NCBI GenBank assembly: GCA_013003285.1
Contig: JABDJY010000236.1
Location: forward strand, 1-24,153
Source: Alphaproteobacteria bacterium
Lineage (GTDB): Bacteria; Pseudomonadota; Alphaproteobacteria; UBA6615
Reading direction: 5' to 3'
Length of the DNA stretch: 24,153 bases
The notes below the pieces were generated by a model that ran no database searches, had not been told where the DNA came from, and saw only the letters and a list, made by a program, of their open reading frames with translations. This document shows positions 6,951-16,358 of the stretch, piece after piece. Every line of letters begins with the position of its first letter. Positions within the stretch are counted from its first letter, which is position 1. The translations under genes were made by a program, and so were the position numbers.

Positions 6951-7619
6951 CTATTTAGTTCCGGATAGATTAGCTGCCGAAGTTGCCGGCATCATTTCGA
7001 ATTTTGCGTCCTCCTCACGCAACCCTCCCACATCCAAAACGAAGTCGACAATTGCGTCGATCCCCTGACCGGACTTCAAATTGCTGAACACGAATGGCCG
7101 TTCGCCGCGCATTTTGCGCGCGTCGCGATCCATCACATCGAGGTCGGCGCCGACCAGCGGCGCCAGATCGATCTTATTGATGACAAGCAAGTCGGAGCGC
7201 GTGATGCCGGGACCGCCTTTACGGGGGATCTTGTCACCGGCCGAGACGTCGATCACGTAGATCGTCACATCGGCCAGTTCCGGCGAGAATGTCGCCGCCA
7301 GATTATCGCCTCCGGATTCGACCAAGACCAGATCGAGCGCTGGAAACCGGCCGAGCATTTCGGCGATGGCGGCCAGATTGATCGAGGCGTCTTCGCGAAT
7401 AGCAGTGTGCGGACAGCCGCCGGTCTCCACCCCCATGATGCGGTCTTGTACCAAGGCGCCCGAGCGGATCAGGAACTGGGCGTCCTCTTCGGTGTAGATG
7501 TCGTTGGTGATGGCGGCGACCTCGTAATGGTCGCGCAGGCGCTTGCACAGCGCGTCCATAAGGGCCGTCTTGCCGGTGCCCACTGGGCCCCCGATGCCAA
7601 CGCGGAGTGGTTTCGTCAT
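6951..7619 (-). CDS. ureG: Urease accessory GTPase UreG
   Basis: This 222-residue cytoplasmic GTPase drives nickel insertion into apo-urease with UreD and UreF. Visible motifs: P-loop GGPVGTGKT (10-18), the nickel/zinc-binding CPH (69-71) in VETGGCPHTAIRED, ESGGDNLAA (101-109) and NKID (148-151) for guanine recognition. There is no His-rich N-terminal tail; that function is supplied by UreE here. The ATG overlaps the ureF stop by four bases (ATGA). It is the last gene of the urt-ure operon and converges on chrR, with about 190 bases between them and no clear terminator. Confidence 0.97.
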   Translation of the reverse strand: MTKPLRVGIGGPVGTGKTALMDALCKRLRDHYEVAAITNDIYTEEDAQFLIRSGALVQDRIMGVETGGCPHTAIREDASINLAAIAEMLGRFPALDLVLVESGGDNLAATFSPELADVTIYVIDVSAGDKIPRKGGPGITRSDLLVINKIDLAPLVGADLDVMDRDARKMRGERPFVFSNLKSGQGIDAIVDFVLDVGGLREEDAKFEMMPATSAANLSGTK

Positions 7620-8323
7620 GAGCGGAATAACCTCGTATATTGAGTTTCATGTTGCATGGAAGCCCAGTCGATGACCGGCGCGGCCGAACCAAGATCGCAG
7701 CGCGGACGGATCAACGCGGCTTCCGCCGCTGCCAATATGACCGGCTCGAGCGCGGCAATGGCCCGCTGACCATCGGTTTGACCGAGCGGAATTAAACGCA
7801 CCCCGGCGGAAACAAGATTTGCCGCCAAACTGTGGAGATAGGCTGGCAGTGCGACGCTGGCCGGCACATCATGGGCCGCCACCGCAGCACCGACGGCCAC
7901 CGGATAGGCGAGCCGCCGTTGCTCATCGCGCGCCAACGCGGCAAGCCGGTCGAGATTCACATGCGGCCAGGTGTTGCGGATAGTCTCTAAGAAGGCTTCG
8001 CCTTGGCCGATACTTTCGCCGGCCAGTTCGCGGGTCGCCCGCATGGTGTCGCCGCGTTCCAGCGCCCAGAGGAGATCGGCGTCACTGTCGTCCGCCACGG
8101 CGTTGTAGGCAGCACAGAACAATGCAGCATCAATCCGGCCACTGCCCCTGGTAACGGCCCCATCGACCCATTCGATGAGCCCGTCCCGATCGTCGATCAT
8201 TCGGGCTTCGACGGCGTATTCGATGGCATGGGAATAGCTGAACGCACCGACCGGAAAAGAGGGCGAGAACCACGCCAGAACGCGCAACAGGTCTTGGCCA
8301 GCGACCGGCAGATTAGTGGTCAT
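7616..8323 (-). CDS. ureF: Urease accessory protein UreF
   Basis: The 235-residue product has the UreF signature LLAWFSPSFPVGAFSYSHAIE-type N-terminus (LRVLAWFSPSFPVGAFSYSH), ESIGQGEAFLETIRN and AVGAAVAAHDVP. UreF bridges UreD and UreG in the nickel-loading complex. The ATG at 8323 (MTTNLPVAG) is preferred: it overlaps the end of ureE by 11 bases, typical of coupled urease genes, while the longer frame to 8395 would read backwards through the ureE His-rich tail in another frame and gives a low-complexity start. Translation is probably coupled, because no strong ribosome site is visible. Confidence 0.95.
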   Translation of the reverse strand: MTTNLPVAGQDLLRVLAWFSPSFPVGAFSYSHAIEYAVEARMIDDRDGLIEWVDGAVTRGSGRIDAALFCAAYNAVADDSDADLLWALERGDTMRATRELAGESIGQGEAFLETIRNTWPHVNLDRLAALARDEQRRLAYPVAVGAAVAAHDVPASVALPAYLHSLAANLVSAGVRLIPLGQTDGQRAIAALEPVILAAAEAALIRPRCDLGSAAPVIDWASMQHETQYTRLFRS

Positions 8324-8792
8324 GATCGTGACCGTGGCTATGATCGTGCCCATTGGCGGGCGCATAGGCGCCGGGCTCGGGGGTGAATGGCGCATTCTTA
8401 TGCTCGACCTCGGCCCCTAACTGGCGGGCCATATCGGCGATGACATGGTCATGGCGGATGCGCAACGCTCCATCGTCCAGCACCTGCACGGGCACATGCC
8501 GGTTGCCGATATGCCAGGCCATACGGGCGGTATCGCTGAGGTTTCGGCAGCGCACATCGTCAACCGGCTCGGCGGCGGCGCACACCCGGATAAACCCGCC
8601 CTCGACAACGGCCAGCGCATCGCCTTCCGCCAGCCGGGTTGCTTCTTCAAGATCGAGCAGAAACGGCCTTCCGTCATCGTCGGTTAGGCGAATGCGGCGG
8701 CGGTAGCGATCCTCAAAATCCAGAGTCACCGTGGCGACCGCCTCGGCTTCCGGCCAGGTCCCCGCGGGACAGGTTGTGGTTGCACGGCGCAT
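8313..8792 (-). CDS. ureE: Urease accessory nickel chaperone UreE
   Basis: The 159-residue metallochaperone delivers nickel to the urease assembly complex. The N-terminal domain shows TLDFEDRYRRRIRLTDDDG and LLDLEEATRL; the C-terminal domain has AWHIGNRHVPVQ with the conserved metal-binding His, and the protein ends in a His/Asp tail (GHDHSHGHDHDH), a nickel-binding extension found in many but not all UreE. The start is two bases past the ureC stop. The tail is encoded by short CATGAT/CACGAC-like repeats. Confidence 0.95.
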   Translation of the reverse strand: MRRATTTCPAGTWPEAEAVATVTLDFEDRYRRRIRLTDDDGRPFLLDLEEATRLAEGDALAVVEGGFIRVCAAAEPVDDVRCRNLSDTARMAWHIGNRHVPVQVLDDGALRIRHDHVIADMARQLGAEVEHKNAPFTPEPGAYAPANGHDHSHGHDHDH

Positions 8793-8794
8793 GG

Positions 8795-10504
8795 CTAGAA
8801 CAGGAAATAGCGCTGGGCCATGGCCAGCTCGGTCGCGGGTTCGCAGGTTAACAGCTCGCCATCGGCGCGCACCTCATACGTCTCGGGGTCCACTTCCATC
8901 TGCGGCGTCGCGCCGTTCAGCACCATGTCGGATTTTTTCACGCTGCGGGTACCGGAGACGGCGAGCAGCGTCTTGTCGAGGCCCAGCGTCGCGCCAATGT
9001 CGTTTTCCAAAGCGGCCTGAGACACAAAACACACCGAGCTGGCCGTCTGGGTGCGGCCGAAGCTGCCGAACATTGGCCGGTAATGGACCGGCTGCGGTGT
9101 CGGGATCGAGGCATTGGGATCGCCCATGGCCGCCGCCGCGATGGTGCCCGATTTTAGCACCAGGTCCGGTTTAACCCCGAAGAACATGGGCTTCCACAGC
9201 ACCAGATCGGCCAATTTGCCAACTTCGATCGAGCCCACATGGTCGGCGATGCCATGGCTGATCGCCGGGTTGATGGTGTATTTGGCGATATAGCGGCGCA
9301 CCCGCAGATTGTCGTTGTCACCGGTCTCGCCGGGCGGCGCGCCGCGCTGTTTCTTCATCTTGTCGGCGGTCTGCCAAGTACGAATGATGACCTCGCCGAC
9401 CCGGCCCATGGCTTGGCTGTCCGAGGCGATCATCGAGAAGGCGCCGAGATCGTGCAGAATGTCTTCCGCGGCGATGGTCTCGCGGCGAATGCGACTTTCG
9501 GCGAACGCCACGTCTTCGGGAATGCGCGAATCCAGATGGTGACACACCATCAGCATGTCGAGATGCTCGTCGACCGTGTTGACTGTGAAGGGCCGCGTCG
9601 GGTTGGTCGACGACGGCAACACATTAGCTTCGCCGCACAGCTTGATGATGTCCGGCGCGTGGCCGCCGCCGGCGCCTTCGGTGTGGAAGGCGTGAATGGT
9701 GCGGCCTTTAAACGCCGCAACGGTGTTCTCGACGAAGCCGGATTCGTTCAACGTGTCGGTATGGATCGCCACCTGCACATCCATCTGGTCGGCGACCGAC
9801 AGGCAGGTGTCGATGGCCGCCGGGGTGGTGCCCCAATCTTCGTGCAGCTTGAGGCCGCAAGCGCCGGCCGCAACCTGCTCAATCAGCGCTTGCGGCTGGG
9901 TCGCGTTGCCCTTGCCGAAAAAGCCGAGGTTGACCGGCAGACCCTCAGCCGCCTGCAGCATCCGCCCGAGATGCCAGGGACCCGGGGTACATGTGGTGGC
10001 ATTGGTCCCTTCCGCCGGTCCGGTGCCGCCGCCCAGCATGGTGGTGATGCCGGAATAGAGCGCGTCATCGATCTGCTGCGGGCTGATCCAGTGGATATGG
10101 GCGTCGATGCCGCCGGCGGTGAGAATGCGTCCCTCGCCGGCGATTACCTCGGTACCTGGGCCGATGATGATATCGACGCCGGGCTGAACGTCGGGATTGC
10201 CAGCCTTGCCGATGGCGGCGATGCGGCCATCCCTGATGCCGATATCGGCCTTGGCGATGCCCCAATGGTCGACGATCAACGCGTTGGTGATCACCGTATC
10301 GACGGCGCCGTCGGCGCGGCTGGTCTGCGATTGGCCCATGCCGTCGCGGATGACTTTGCCACCGCCGAATTTCACTTCCTCGCCGTAGACGGTCCGGTCG
10401 CTCTCGACCTCGATGATGAGATCGGTATCGGCCAGGCGCACCCGATCACCGACCGTGGGGCCGAACATCGCCGCATAAGCACCGCGTTCAATCGAATAAG
10501 CCAT
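8795..10504 (-). CDS. ureC: Urease alpha subunit
   Basis: This 569-residue catalytic subunit hydrolyses urea to ammonia and carbamate in the cytoplasm. All nickel and catalytic residues known from Klebsiella UreC are present with an offset of two: His136 and His138 (DAHIHWI), the carbamylated Lys219 (CGLKLHEDWG), His248, His274 (HAFHTEGAGGGHAPD), the flap Cys321 with catalytic His322 (VCHHLD), and Asp362. Length is normal. The ATG lies two bases after the ureB stop. A 486-codon open frame on the other strand is only a shadow of its GC-rich codon use. Confidence 0.98.
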   Translation of the reverse strand: MAYSIERGAYAAMFGPTVGDRVRLADTDLIIEVESDRTVYGEEVKFGGGKVIRDGMGQSQTSRADGAVDTVITNALIVDHWGIAKADIGIRDGRIAAIGKAGNPDVQPGVDIIIGPGTEVIAGEGRILTAGGIDAHIHWISPQQIDDALYSGITTMLGGGTGPAEGTNATTCTPGPWHLGRMLQAAEGLPVNLGFFGKGNATQPQALIEQVAAGACGLKLHEDWGTTPAAIDTCLSVADQMDVQVAIHTDTLNESGFVENTVAAFKGRTIHAFHTEGAGGGHAPDIIKLCGEANVLPSSTNPTRPFTVNTVDEHLDMLMVCHHLDSRIPEDVAFAESRIRRETIAAEDILHDLGAFSMIASDSQAMGRVGEVIIRTWQTADKMKKQRGAPPGETGDNDNLRVRRYIAKYTINPAISHGIADHVGSIEVGKLADLVLWKPMFFGVKPDLVLKSGTIAAAAMGDPNASIPTPQPVHYRPMFGSFGRTQTASSVCFVSQAALENDIGATLGLDKTLLAVSGTRSVKKSDMVLNGATPQMEVDPETYEVRADGELLTCEPATELAMAQRYFLF

Positions 10505-10506
10505 GC

Positions 10507-10818
10507 CTATGCCTCCAGGGGGCCGTTGACGGCGCCGTTAAACCCGAACACCAGCCCGGCGCCGGCATACCGCACTAACGCAACTTCGCGGGTCTGTCCC
10601 GGTTCGAACCGCACGGCGGTGCCCGCGGGAATATCGAGGCGGAAACCGCGCGCCGCAGCACGGTCGAAATCGAGCGCACCATTGGTTTCGGCAAAGTGAT
10701 AGTGGGAACCGACCTGAATTGGCCGGTCGCCGGCATTGGCGACGGTCAGGGTTTTCGTATCGCGGCCTTCATTGAGGGTGATGTCGCCGTCGGCGACGAA
10801 GAGTTCACCTGGAATCAT
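10507..10818 (-). CDS. ureB: Urease beta subunit
   Basis: The 103-residue structural subunit reads MIPGELFVADGDITLNEG, QVGSHYHFAETN, FDRAAARGFRLDIPAGTAVR and GFNGAVNGPLE, all hallmarks of UreB. The ATG at 10818 matches the universal MIPGE start and has GAGGG upstream. The longer frame to 10911 runs over ureA and is not used. It assembles with UreA and UreC as a trimer of heterotrimers. Confidence 0.97.
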   Translation of the reverse strand: MIPGELFVADGDITLNEGRDTKTLTVANAGDRPIQVGSHYHFAETNGALDFDRAAARGFRLDIPAGTAVRFEPGQTREVALVRYAGAGLVFGFNGAVNGPLEA

Positions 10819-10825
10819 GTCGCCC

Positions 10826-11128
10826 TCATCGGATCGGGTTGTGGACGGTGACCAGCTTGGTCCCGTCGGGAAAGGTCGCCTCGACCTGAATGTCGTGCAC
10901 CATCTCGGCAATACCGTCCATCACATCGGCACGGCCGATCACCTCGGCGCCGGCGCTCATCAGATCGGCGACGCTGCGTCCATCACGCGCCCCCTCGACC
11001 ACATAGTCGGAGATCAGTGCGACGGCTTCGGGGTAATTCAGCTTCACCCCCCGTTCGCGGCGGCGGCGCGCCACGTCGGCGGCCATGGCGATCAACAGCT
11101 TGTCTTTCTCGCGCGGCGTTAAATGCAT
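10826..11128 (-). CDS. ureA: Urease gamma subunit
   Basis: The 100-residue subunit begins MHLTPREKDKLLIAMAADVA and contains KLNYPEAVALISDYVVEGAR, EVIGRADVMDGIAEMV and VEATFPDGTKLVTVHNPI, as in all UreA. GGGGAG lies about 9 bases before the ATG. Seven bases separate it from ureB, so the structural genes are unfused, as in most proteobacteria. Confidence 0.97.
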   Translation of the reverse strand: MHLTPREKDKLLIAMAADVARRRRERGVKLNYPEAVALISDYVVEGARDGRSVADLMSAGAEVIGRADVMDGIAEMVHDIQVEATFPDGTKLVTVHNPIR

Positions 11129-11155
11129 AGCGGTATCGCTCCCCTCTCATCTTTT

Positions 11156-11980
11156 CTAAATGTGCCACAGGCGCGGCATAATTTGCGGATAGCCGGCCAA
11201 CCGATGGCGAAATGCCGCCCAGAAACTTCCATAAGCTTCGCGCAACTGGCTTGTCTCCCGGCCCAACCAGCGCACCACCAGAACGTCGCCGAGATGGGTG
11301 GCGCCGATGCGAAGATCTTTCTCAATGCCCGTTTCGGCTAACAGGTCACGTGCCGTCGCCAACTGGTCCGCGGCATCGTCGCCTACATAGACCAGGCTGG
11401 CAAACGCTACTGCACCATCGAAGCCCGACGGTGCGCCGAGTGCCGCATCGAGCGTCTCGTCGGTATGGATCGCATCGGCCCATACCAGCCGACCGTCGCG
11501 AAATACTTCCCAGGCGTCGCGGACCAAGCCCCCGGTCACTTTCTCACCCATCGCCGTGCGCCCAAAAACGACGATCTCACCCGCCAGCAAACGCGCACCC
11601 GGCGCCACATCGGCAACGGTAAGCCGGCGCAGACGGGCATTTTCAAACACGATGGTTTCCTGGGGAATCCACTCGAGCCAACCATCGCGCGCAACGTCCA
11701 GGCGAATATTTATGTGAGAGTCCGTACCGGTCGAACGATAGATTTTCTCCGCCGCTTGACCCAACACCCGACCCGCCGCGCCGACACCGCAAGTAATTTT
11801 GACATCGAGCCGGTCGCCGCTGACCAGCCCGCCCGACGTGGTGACCAGCACGCCGGTCGTTGGCTCACACGCCTCGGGGCGCGGGAAAAGGATTCGCAGC
11901 GGGTCGCTTTGATATAGATGGGACAGCGCGGTCGCACCGTCGCGCACGCAAAAACTGACTGCCGCCGAGCCCTCTACCAT
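11156..11980 (-). CDS. ureD: Urease accessory protein UreD (UreH)
   Basis: The 274-residue scaffold binds apo-urease and recruits UreF and UreG for nickel loading. Recognisable features are LRILFPRPEA, the TSGGLVSGDRLDVKI block, QAAEKIYRS, LEWIPQETIVFENAR and the C-terminal RHRLAGYPQIMPRLWHI-like end. The start follows urtE by 11 bases with AAGAAAG upstream. Position between urtE and ureA is usual in alphaproteobacterial urea operons. Confidence 0.95.
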   Translation of the reverse strand: MVEGSAAVSFCVRDGATALSHLYQSDPLRILFPRPEACEPTTGVLVTTSGGLVSGDRLDVKITCGVGAAGRVLGQAAEKIYRSTGTDSHINIRLDVARDGWLEWIPQETIVFENARLRRLTVADVAPGARLLAGEIVVFGRTAMGEKVTGGLVRDAWEVFRDGRLVWADAIHTDETLDAALGAPSGFDGAVAFASLVYVGDDAADQLATARDLLAETGIEKDLRIGATHLGDVLVVRWLGRETSQLREAYGSFWAAFRHRLAGYPQIMPRLWHI

Positions 11981-11991
11981 TAGCCGCTTTC

Positions 11992-12687
11992 TTAAACCGT
12001 GAGATGCCGGCGAATGTCGGCTTCCGCAAAGTCGTTGATGGATCCGGCTAAAACTATCTCGCCCCGGTCCATGACGGCAACCTCGTCGGCCAGATCGCGG
12101 GCGAATTCGTAATATTGCTCGACCAGCAGAATCGCCATATCGCCCCGGTCGGCAAGCAGGCGGATCACCTTTTCGATGTCCTTGATGATCGAGGGCTGAA
12201 TCCCCTCAGTGGGCTCGTCGAGCACCAGCAAGCGGGGCTGAGTGACCAAGGCACGACCGATTGCCAATTGCTGCTGTTGACCGCCCGACAGATCGCCGCC
12301 CCGCCGCTTCAGCATCTGGGCCAGTACAGGAAATAGATCGAAGACCTCATCGGGTAGATGCAAGGCGCGCTGAGCCAGACAGTTGAACCCGGTCATGAGG
12401 TTTTCCTCGACGGTTAGCCGGGGAAAGATTTCACGGCCCTGGGGCACATAGGCGATGCCGCGCCGCGCCCTTGCATGGGGCGCCATTCGGGTAATGTCGG
12501 CGCCCTCCCACTCGACGGTGCCGCGGCGCACCGGCACATGGCCGGTCAGCCCGCGCAGCATGCTGGTTTTGCCAACGCCATTGCGGCCCAAGAGACAGGT
12601 GATCCGCCCCGCCTCGGCCTTGATGTGGGCGCCACGCAAAATATGGCTGGCGCCGTAGAACAGATCGATATCGCGGGCTTCGAGCAT
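11992..12687 (-). CDS. urtE: Urea ABC transporter ATP-binding protein UrtE
   Basis: The 231-residue LivF-type ATPase has Walker A GRNGVGKT (34-41), the Q-loop region around VPQGREIFP, the signature LSGGQ (133-137), Walker B LLVLDEP (153-159) and the H-loop replaced by LLVEQ as usual in this family. EGIQPSII after Walker B is typical of UrtE. ATG 12687 is two bases past the urtD stop; a longer frame to 12792 would overlap urtD widely and lacks homology. Confidence 0.96.
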   Translation of the reverse strand: MLEARDIDLFYGASHILRGAHIKAEAGRITCLLGRNGVGKTSMLRGLTGHVPVRRGTVEWEGADITRMAPHARARRGIAYVPQGREIFPRLTVEENLMTGFNCLAQRALHLPDEVFDLFPVLAQMLKRRGGDLSGGQQQQLAIGRALVTQPRLLVLDEPTEGIQPSIIKDIEKVIRLLADRGDMAILLVEQYYEFARDLADEVAVMDRGEIVLAGSINDFAEADIRRHLTV

Positions 12688-12689
12688 CG

Positions 12690-13484
12690 CTAACGCCCCA
12701 AATAAACTTCGATGACGCGCGGATCCGACTTGATACTGTCCATCGCACCCTCGGCGATTACCCGGCCCTCGTGCAACACGCTGACCTGGCAATCCAGATT
12801 GCGGACGAATTCCATATCGTGTTCGACCACGATCAGCGAATGATCGCGGGCGATTTCATGCAGCAAGCTAACGGTCTGTTCGGTTTCGGCGTCGGTCATG
12901 CCGGCAACGGGCTCGTCGAGCAGCATCAACTCGGGCTCCTGCGCCAGTAACATGCCGATTTCCAACCACTGCTTCTGCCCGTGACTCAAATCGCCGGCCA
13001 GGTCGTAGCGGCGTTCGGTCAGCCTTATGGTTTCGAGCACCCGGTCGATGCGCTCTCCCTGTCCATCGGTCATGCGCGCGAACAAGGTCTTGAAGGTGCC
13101 GCGATCGGTCCTCAACGCTAGATGCAAATTCTCGAAAACGCTCAGACTTTCAAACACAGTCGGTTTTTGAAACTTGCGCCCGATGCCCAGATTGGCGACC
13201 GCCGTTTCGTCGAGAACGGTCAGGTCGATATTCTCGCCGAACAGTACGCGGCCCTCATCGGGCCGGGTATTACCGGTGACCACATCCATCATTGTTGTCT
13301 TTCCGGCGCCGTTGGGACCGATGATCGAGCGCATCTCGCCTCGAGTGATGATCAGGTTGAGGCTGTTGAGCGCCTTAAACCCGTCGAAACTAACCGAGAC
13401 CCCTTCCAAATAGAGGATCGATTCAGCTGGCGCCGCAGCCGCAACCGGCGCTTCCGACATGGGTTCTAGAGCGGGTTCAGCCAT
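12690..13484 (-). CDS. urtD: Urea ABC transporter ATP-binding protein UrtD
   Basis: The 264-residue LivG-type ATPase has an Ala/Pro-rich N-terminal extension (1-20), Walker A GPNGAGKTT (56-64), the LSHGQ signature (166-170, the UrtD variant of LSGGQ), Walker B LMLLDEP (186-192) with VAGMTDAET, and VVEHDMEFV. The ATG overlaps the urtC end by eight bases. An internal ATG (codon 9) is a possible alternative start. Confidence 0.96.
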   Translation of the reverse strand: MAEPALEPMSEAPVAAAAPAESILYLEGVSVSFDGFKALNSLNLIITRGEMRSIIGPNGAGKTTMMDVVTGNTRPDEGRVLFGENIDLTVLDETAVANLGIGRKFQKPTVFESLSVFENLHLALRTDRGTFKTLFARMTDGQGERIDRVLETIRLTERRYDLAGDLSHGQKQWLEIGMLLAQEPELMLLDEPVAGMTDAETEQTVSLLHEIARDHSLIVVEHDMEFVRNLDCQVSVLHEGRVIAEGAMDSIKSDPRVIEVYLGR

Positions 13485-14619
13485 CGAGCTGCCCCCTGCG
13501 TTTGGGCAAGATGTCCGCGAGCTTGCCCTCCCTTAACGCCTGCACCAGGCCGACAATACCTTTCGGCATAAACAAGGTGACCAAAACGAAAAGGCCGCCG
13601 AGGAAGAACAACCAGATTTCCGGCGCCGCACCGGTGAAATAGGTCCGTGCGCCGTTGACCGCGAAAGCACCGACGATCGCTCCGAACAGGCTGCCGCGGC
13701 CGCCGACGGCGACCCAGATGGCGATCTCGATCGATTTTGCCGGCGAGAACTCGCCCGGATTGATGATGCCCACCTGAGGCACGAAAAGCGCGCCGGCGAT
13801 ACCGGCGAGCACCGCCGATAGAGTGAAGACGAACAGCTTGGCATTGGTGACCGAATAGCCGAGAAAACGTACTCGACTTTCGGCGTCGCGCACAGCGATT
13901 AGGACCCGCCCCAGCTTGGACGAAACCACACCGCGGCAAATCAAATAGACCAACGCCAGGGCGATCACCGAGACAGCATACAGGCCGACCTTGGTGTTCC
14001 GTGACGCCAGATCGAAGCCGAGAATATCCTTGAAGTCTGTTAACCCGTTGTTGCCGCCGAACCCCATTTCATTGCGGAAAAACGCCAGCATGATGGCGAA
14101 TACCAGGGCCTGACTTATGATTGAAAAATAGACCCCGGTGATACGCGAACGGAACGCCAGCCAGCCGAATACGAACGCCAACAGCCCCGGCACCAACACC
14201 ACCATCAGAGCGGCGAACCAAAACTGGTCGAAGCCGAACCAGTACCAGGGAAGTTCCTGCCAATTCAGGAACACCATGAAATCGGGCAAGTCAGGATTGC
14301 CGTAGACGCTGCGGTCGCCAATCTGGCGCATCATATACATGCCCATGGCGTAGCCGCCCAGACCGAAGAAAGCGCCATGGCCAAGGCTCAGGATGCCGGC
14401 GTAGCCCCAGATCAGATCGAGTGCCAAGGCCAGAATGGCGAAGCAAAGATATTTGCCGAGGATAGAAATCCAGAAGGTACGCACATGAAAGATCGAATCC
14501 GCCGGCACCAAAAGATTCAGAATTGGCACCAACACCAACATGATCAGTCCCAGCGCGAGCATGAGCATCCAACCGCGGCGGCTTTCCAGACCCATCAGGC
14601 GCGAGGTGATCGGACCCAT
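13477..14619 (-). CDS. urtC: Urea ABC transporter permease UrtC
   Basis: The 380-residue LivM-type inner-membrane permease has about ten hydrophobic segments. Visible motifs are ALALDLIWGYAGILSLGHGA, FFGLGGYAMGMY and AVRDAESRVRFLGY (the loop contacting the ATPase), with VGGRGSLFGAIVGAF. Start ATG 14619 has AGGAGAG about 8 bases upstream. It pairs with UrtB to form the urea channel driven by UrtD and UrtE. Confidence 0.96.
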   Translation of the reverse strand: MGPITSRLMGLESRRGWMLMLALGLIMLVLVPILNLLVPADSIFHVRTFWISILGKYLCFAILALALDLIWGYAGILSLGHGAFFGLGGYAMGMYMMRQIGDRSVYGNPDLPDFMVFLNWQELPWYWFGFDQFWFAALMVVLVPGLLAFVFGWLAFRSRITGVYFSIISQALVFAIMLAFFRNEMGFGGNNGLTDFKDILGFDLASRNTKVGLYAVSVIALALVYLICRGVVSSKLGRVLIAVRDAESRVRFLGYSVTNAKLFVFTLSAVLAGIAGALFVPQVGIINPGEFSPAKSIEIAIWVAVGGRGSLFGAIVGAFAVNGARTYFTGAAPEIWLFFLGGLFVLVTLFMPKGIVGLVQALREGKLADILPKRRGQLDG

Positions 14620-14637
14620 GATACGGCTCTCCTGACC

Positions 14638-16317
14638 TTAGGCTTCGGCGGCGCGGCCCTTGAGGGCGAACAGCCCGCGCGGACGCTTTTGAATGAACAG
14701 GATGATGATAATCAGCACGACGACCTTGCCGAGGATGGCGCCGGAAAACGGTTCGAGGAACTTATTGACGATGCCGAGCCCGAAGGCGCCGACGATGGTG
14801 CCCCACAGACTGCCGACCCCACCGAACACCACGACCATGAAGCTATCGACGATGAAATTCTGGCCGAGATTGGGGCTAACGTTGGAAATTTGACTGAGCG
14901 CGACCCCGGCGATACCGGCAATGCCCGAGCCCAAGGCGAAAGTCAGCGCATCGACTTGGCCGGTCTTGATACCCATAGACGAGGCCATAGCGCGGTTTTG
15001 CGTAACCGCCCGCATATTCAGGCCGAAGCGGCTATAGCGGATAAAGGCAGCCAACAGAGCGACCACCGCCAGACAGAAGAAAATGATGTAGATACGGCTG
15101 AAGGTGATCGAAACGCCGCCGCCCAGTTCGAGGGCCCCGGAAAGCCATTGCGGGTTCGCGACCTCGCGATTGTTGGCGCCGAATAAAGTTCGCACCAATT
15201 GTTGCAGGATCAGACTGATACCCCAGGTCGCGAGCAGGGTTTCCAGCGGCCGGCCGTAGAGAAAGCGAATACAGCCGCGTTCGATCAATACACCGAACGC
15301 ACCGGCGACAAGAAACGCCGCCGGGATCGCGGCAACCACATAAAGCCCGAATGCCTCGGGCGGCGCGACGGTACGAAAAATCTCCTGCACCAGGAACGTC
15401 GTGTAGGCGCCGAGCATAATCATTTCGCCATGGGCCATGTTGATCACGCCCATAACACCGAAGGTGACCGCCAGGCCGATCGCGGCCAGCAGTAAAACCG
15501 AGCCCAGGCTGATCCCGAACAACAGATTTTCGGCGACGGCCAGCAGGGATAGCCGCCCATTGATGTCGTCGATGGCGGCCTGCGCGGCGGCGCGTACATC
15601 GGCATCCGCTTCGACGAAATCGCCGGCATCGTCGGTAACGAACATCTGCTCGAGCAGCGCCTTGACCTCGCGGTCAGTGGACCCCGACAGGGTCTGGATC
15701 GCCGCCAGGCGTAGCCTGGTGTCGTCGGACTCGAGTTCGATGATGGCGATGCCGGTTTCCAGGACGTCGCGAACCTTCCCGACGGTCTCACGATCGCGCG
15801 CGTCACGCAGCAGATCGAGCGATCCCGGAGACGGACTTTTAATGATATTCTGGGCAGCCGTTAGGCGTTGCGCCGCATCTTCGCTTGACAGCGCCAGCCT
15901 GCCGAGGATGCCGCGGATCTGCCCGCGCAGCCTATTGTTGACGGTAATTTTCTTTACGTCGCGCTTACCGACATCGCCAACGCCAGCGCCGGAGACAGGG
16001 TCAGTAAGAGCGTATCCGTTTTCGATACCGCTACCGATGACGATTGCATTGTCGGATTTGCGGGAGAATAGATGACCGGCCGCGAGCGCTTCGAGCGCGG
16101 CCGTGGCCCGCGGGTCGCCAATTTCGGCCATGGCCTCAATAGCGGCGGCCTTCTTCTTAAAACTCTTCTCGTTGAGGGTCTGCAAGGCTGCGGCGAACGG
16201 ATCATCGACTGTCTGTGCGCCGGCCGACCACGACGTCGCGACTGTGAAAAACCCCAGTAGCAAAGCCACCGAGGCGATTAGCGATACATTATGAAATAGT
16301 CTCATTGGGTTCTTCAT
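14638..16317 (-). CDS. urtB: Urea ABC transporter permease UrtB
   Basis: The 559-residue protein has the two-part structure particular to UrtB. A signal-like hydrophobic start (1-34) leads into an extracytoplasmic helical, HEAT-like region (about 35-255; KKKAAAIEAMAEIGDPRAT, LRLAAIQTLSG), and then a LivH-type permease (about 256-559; ITFGVMGVINMAHGE-like VTFGVMGVINMAHGEMIML, TWGISLILQQLVRTLFGA, RAVTQNRAMASSMG). Length is normal for UrtB. The ribosome site is weak (GCGAAAG), which with the upstream hairpin suggests lower output than urtA. Confidence 0.96.
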   Translation of the reverse strand: MKNPMRLFHNVSLIASVALLLGFFTVATSWSAGAQTVDDPFAAALQTLNEKSFKKKAAAIEAMAEIGDPRATAALEALAAGHLFSRKSDNAIVIGSGIENGYALTDPVSGAGVGDVGKRDVKKITVNNRLRGQIRGILGRLALSSEDAAQRLTAAQNIIKSPSPGSLDLLRDARDRETVGKVRDVLETGIAIIELESDDTRLRLAAIQTLSGSTDREVKALLEQMFVTDDAGDFVEADADVRAAAQAAIDDINGRLSLLAVAENLLFGISLGSVLLLAAIGLAVTFGVMGVINMAHGEMIMLGAYTTFLVQEIFRTVAPPEAFGLYVVAAIPAAFLVAGAFGVLIERGCIRFLYGRPLETLLATWGISLILQQLVRTLFGANNREVANPQWLSGALELGGGVSITFSRIYIIFFCLAVVALLAAFIRYSRFGLNMRAVTQNRAMASSMGIKTGQVDALTFALGSGIAGIAGVALSQISNVSPNLGQNFIVDSFMVVVFGGVGSLWGTIVGAFGLGIVNKFLEPFSGAILGKVVVLIIIILFIQKRPRGLFALKGRAAEA

Positions 16318-16358
16318 AACTTTCGCCGGTGCACGTTATTAGTTCCGATGAGAAACGA

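Noticed and set aside
8313..8350. Short CAT/GAT repeats as a possible repeat array
   Set aside because: They are simply the codons of the UreE histidine-rich tail.
9239..10699. A 486-codon open frame on the plus strand opposite ureC and ureB
   Set aside because: It mirrors highly conserved urease genes with GC-rich third positions, and its translation is low-complexity (Asp, Gly, Ala, Arg rich) without any family motif.
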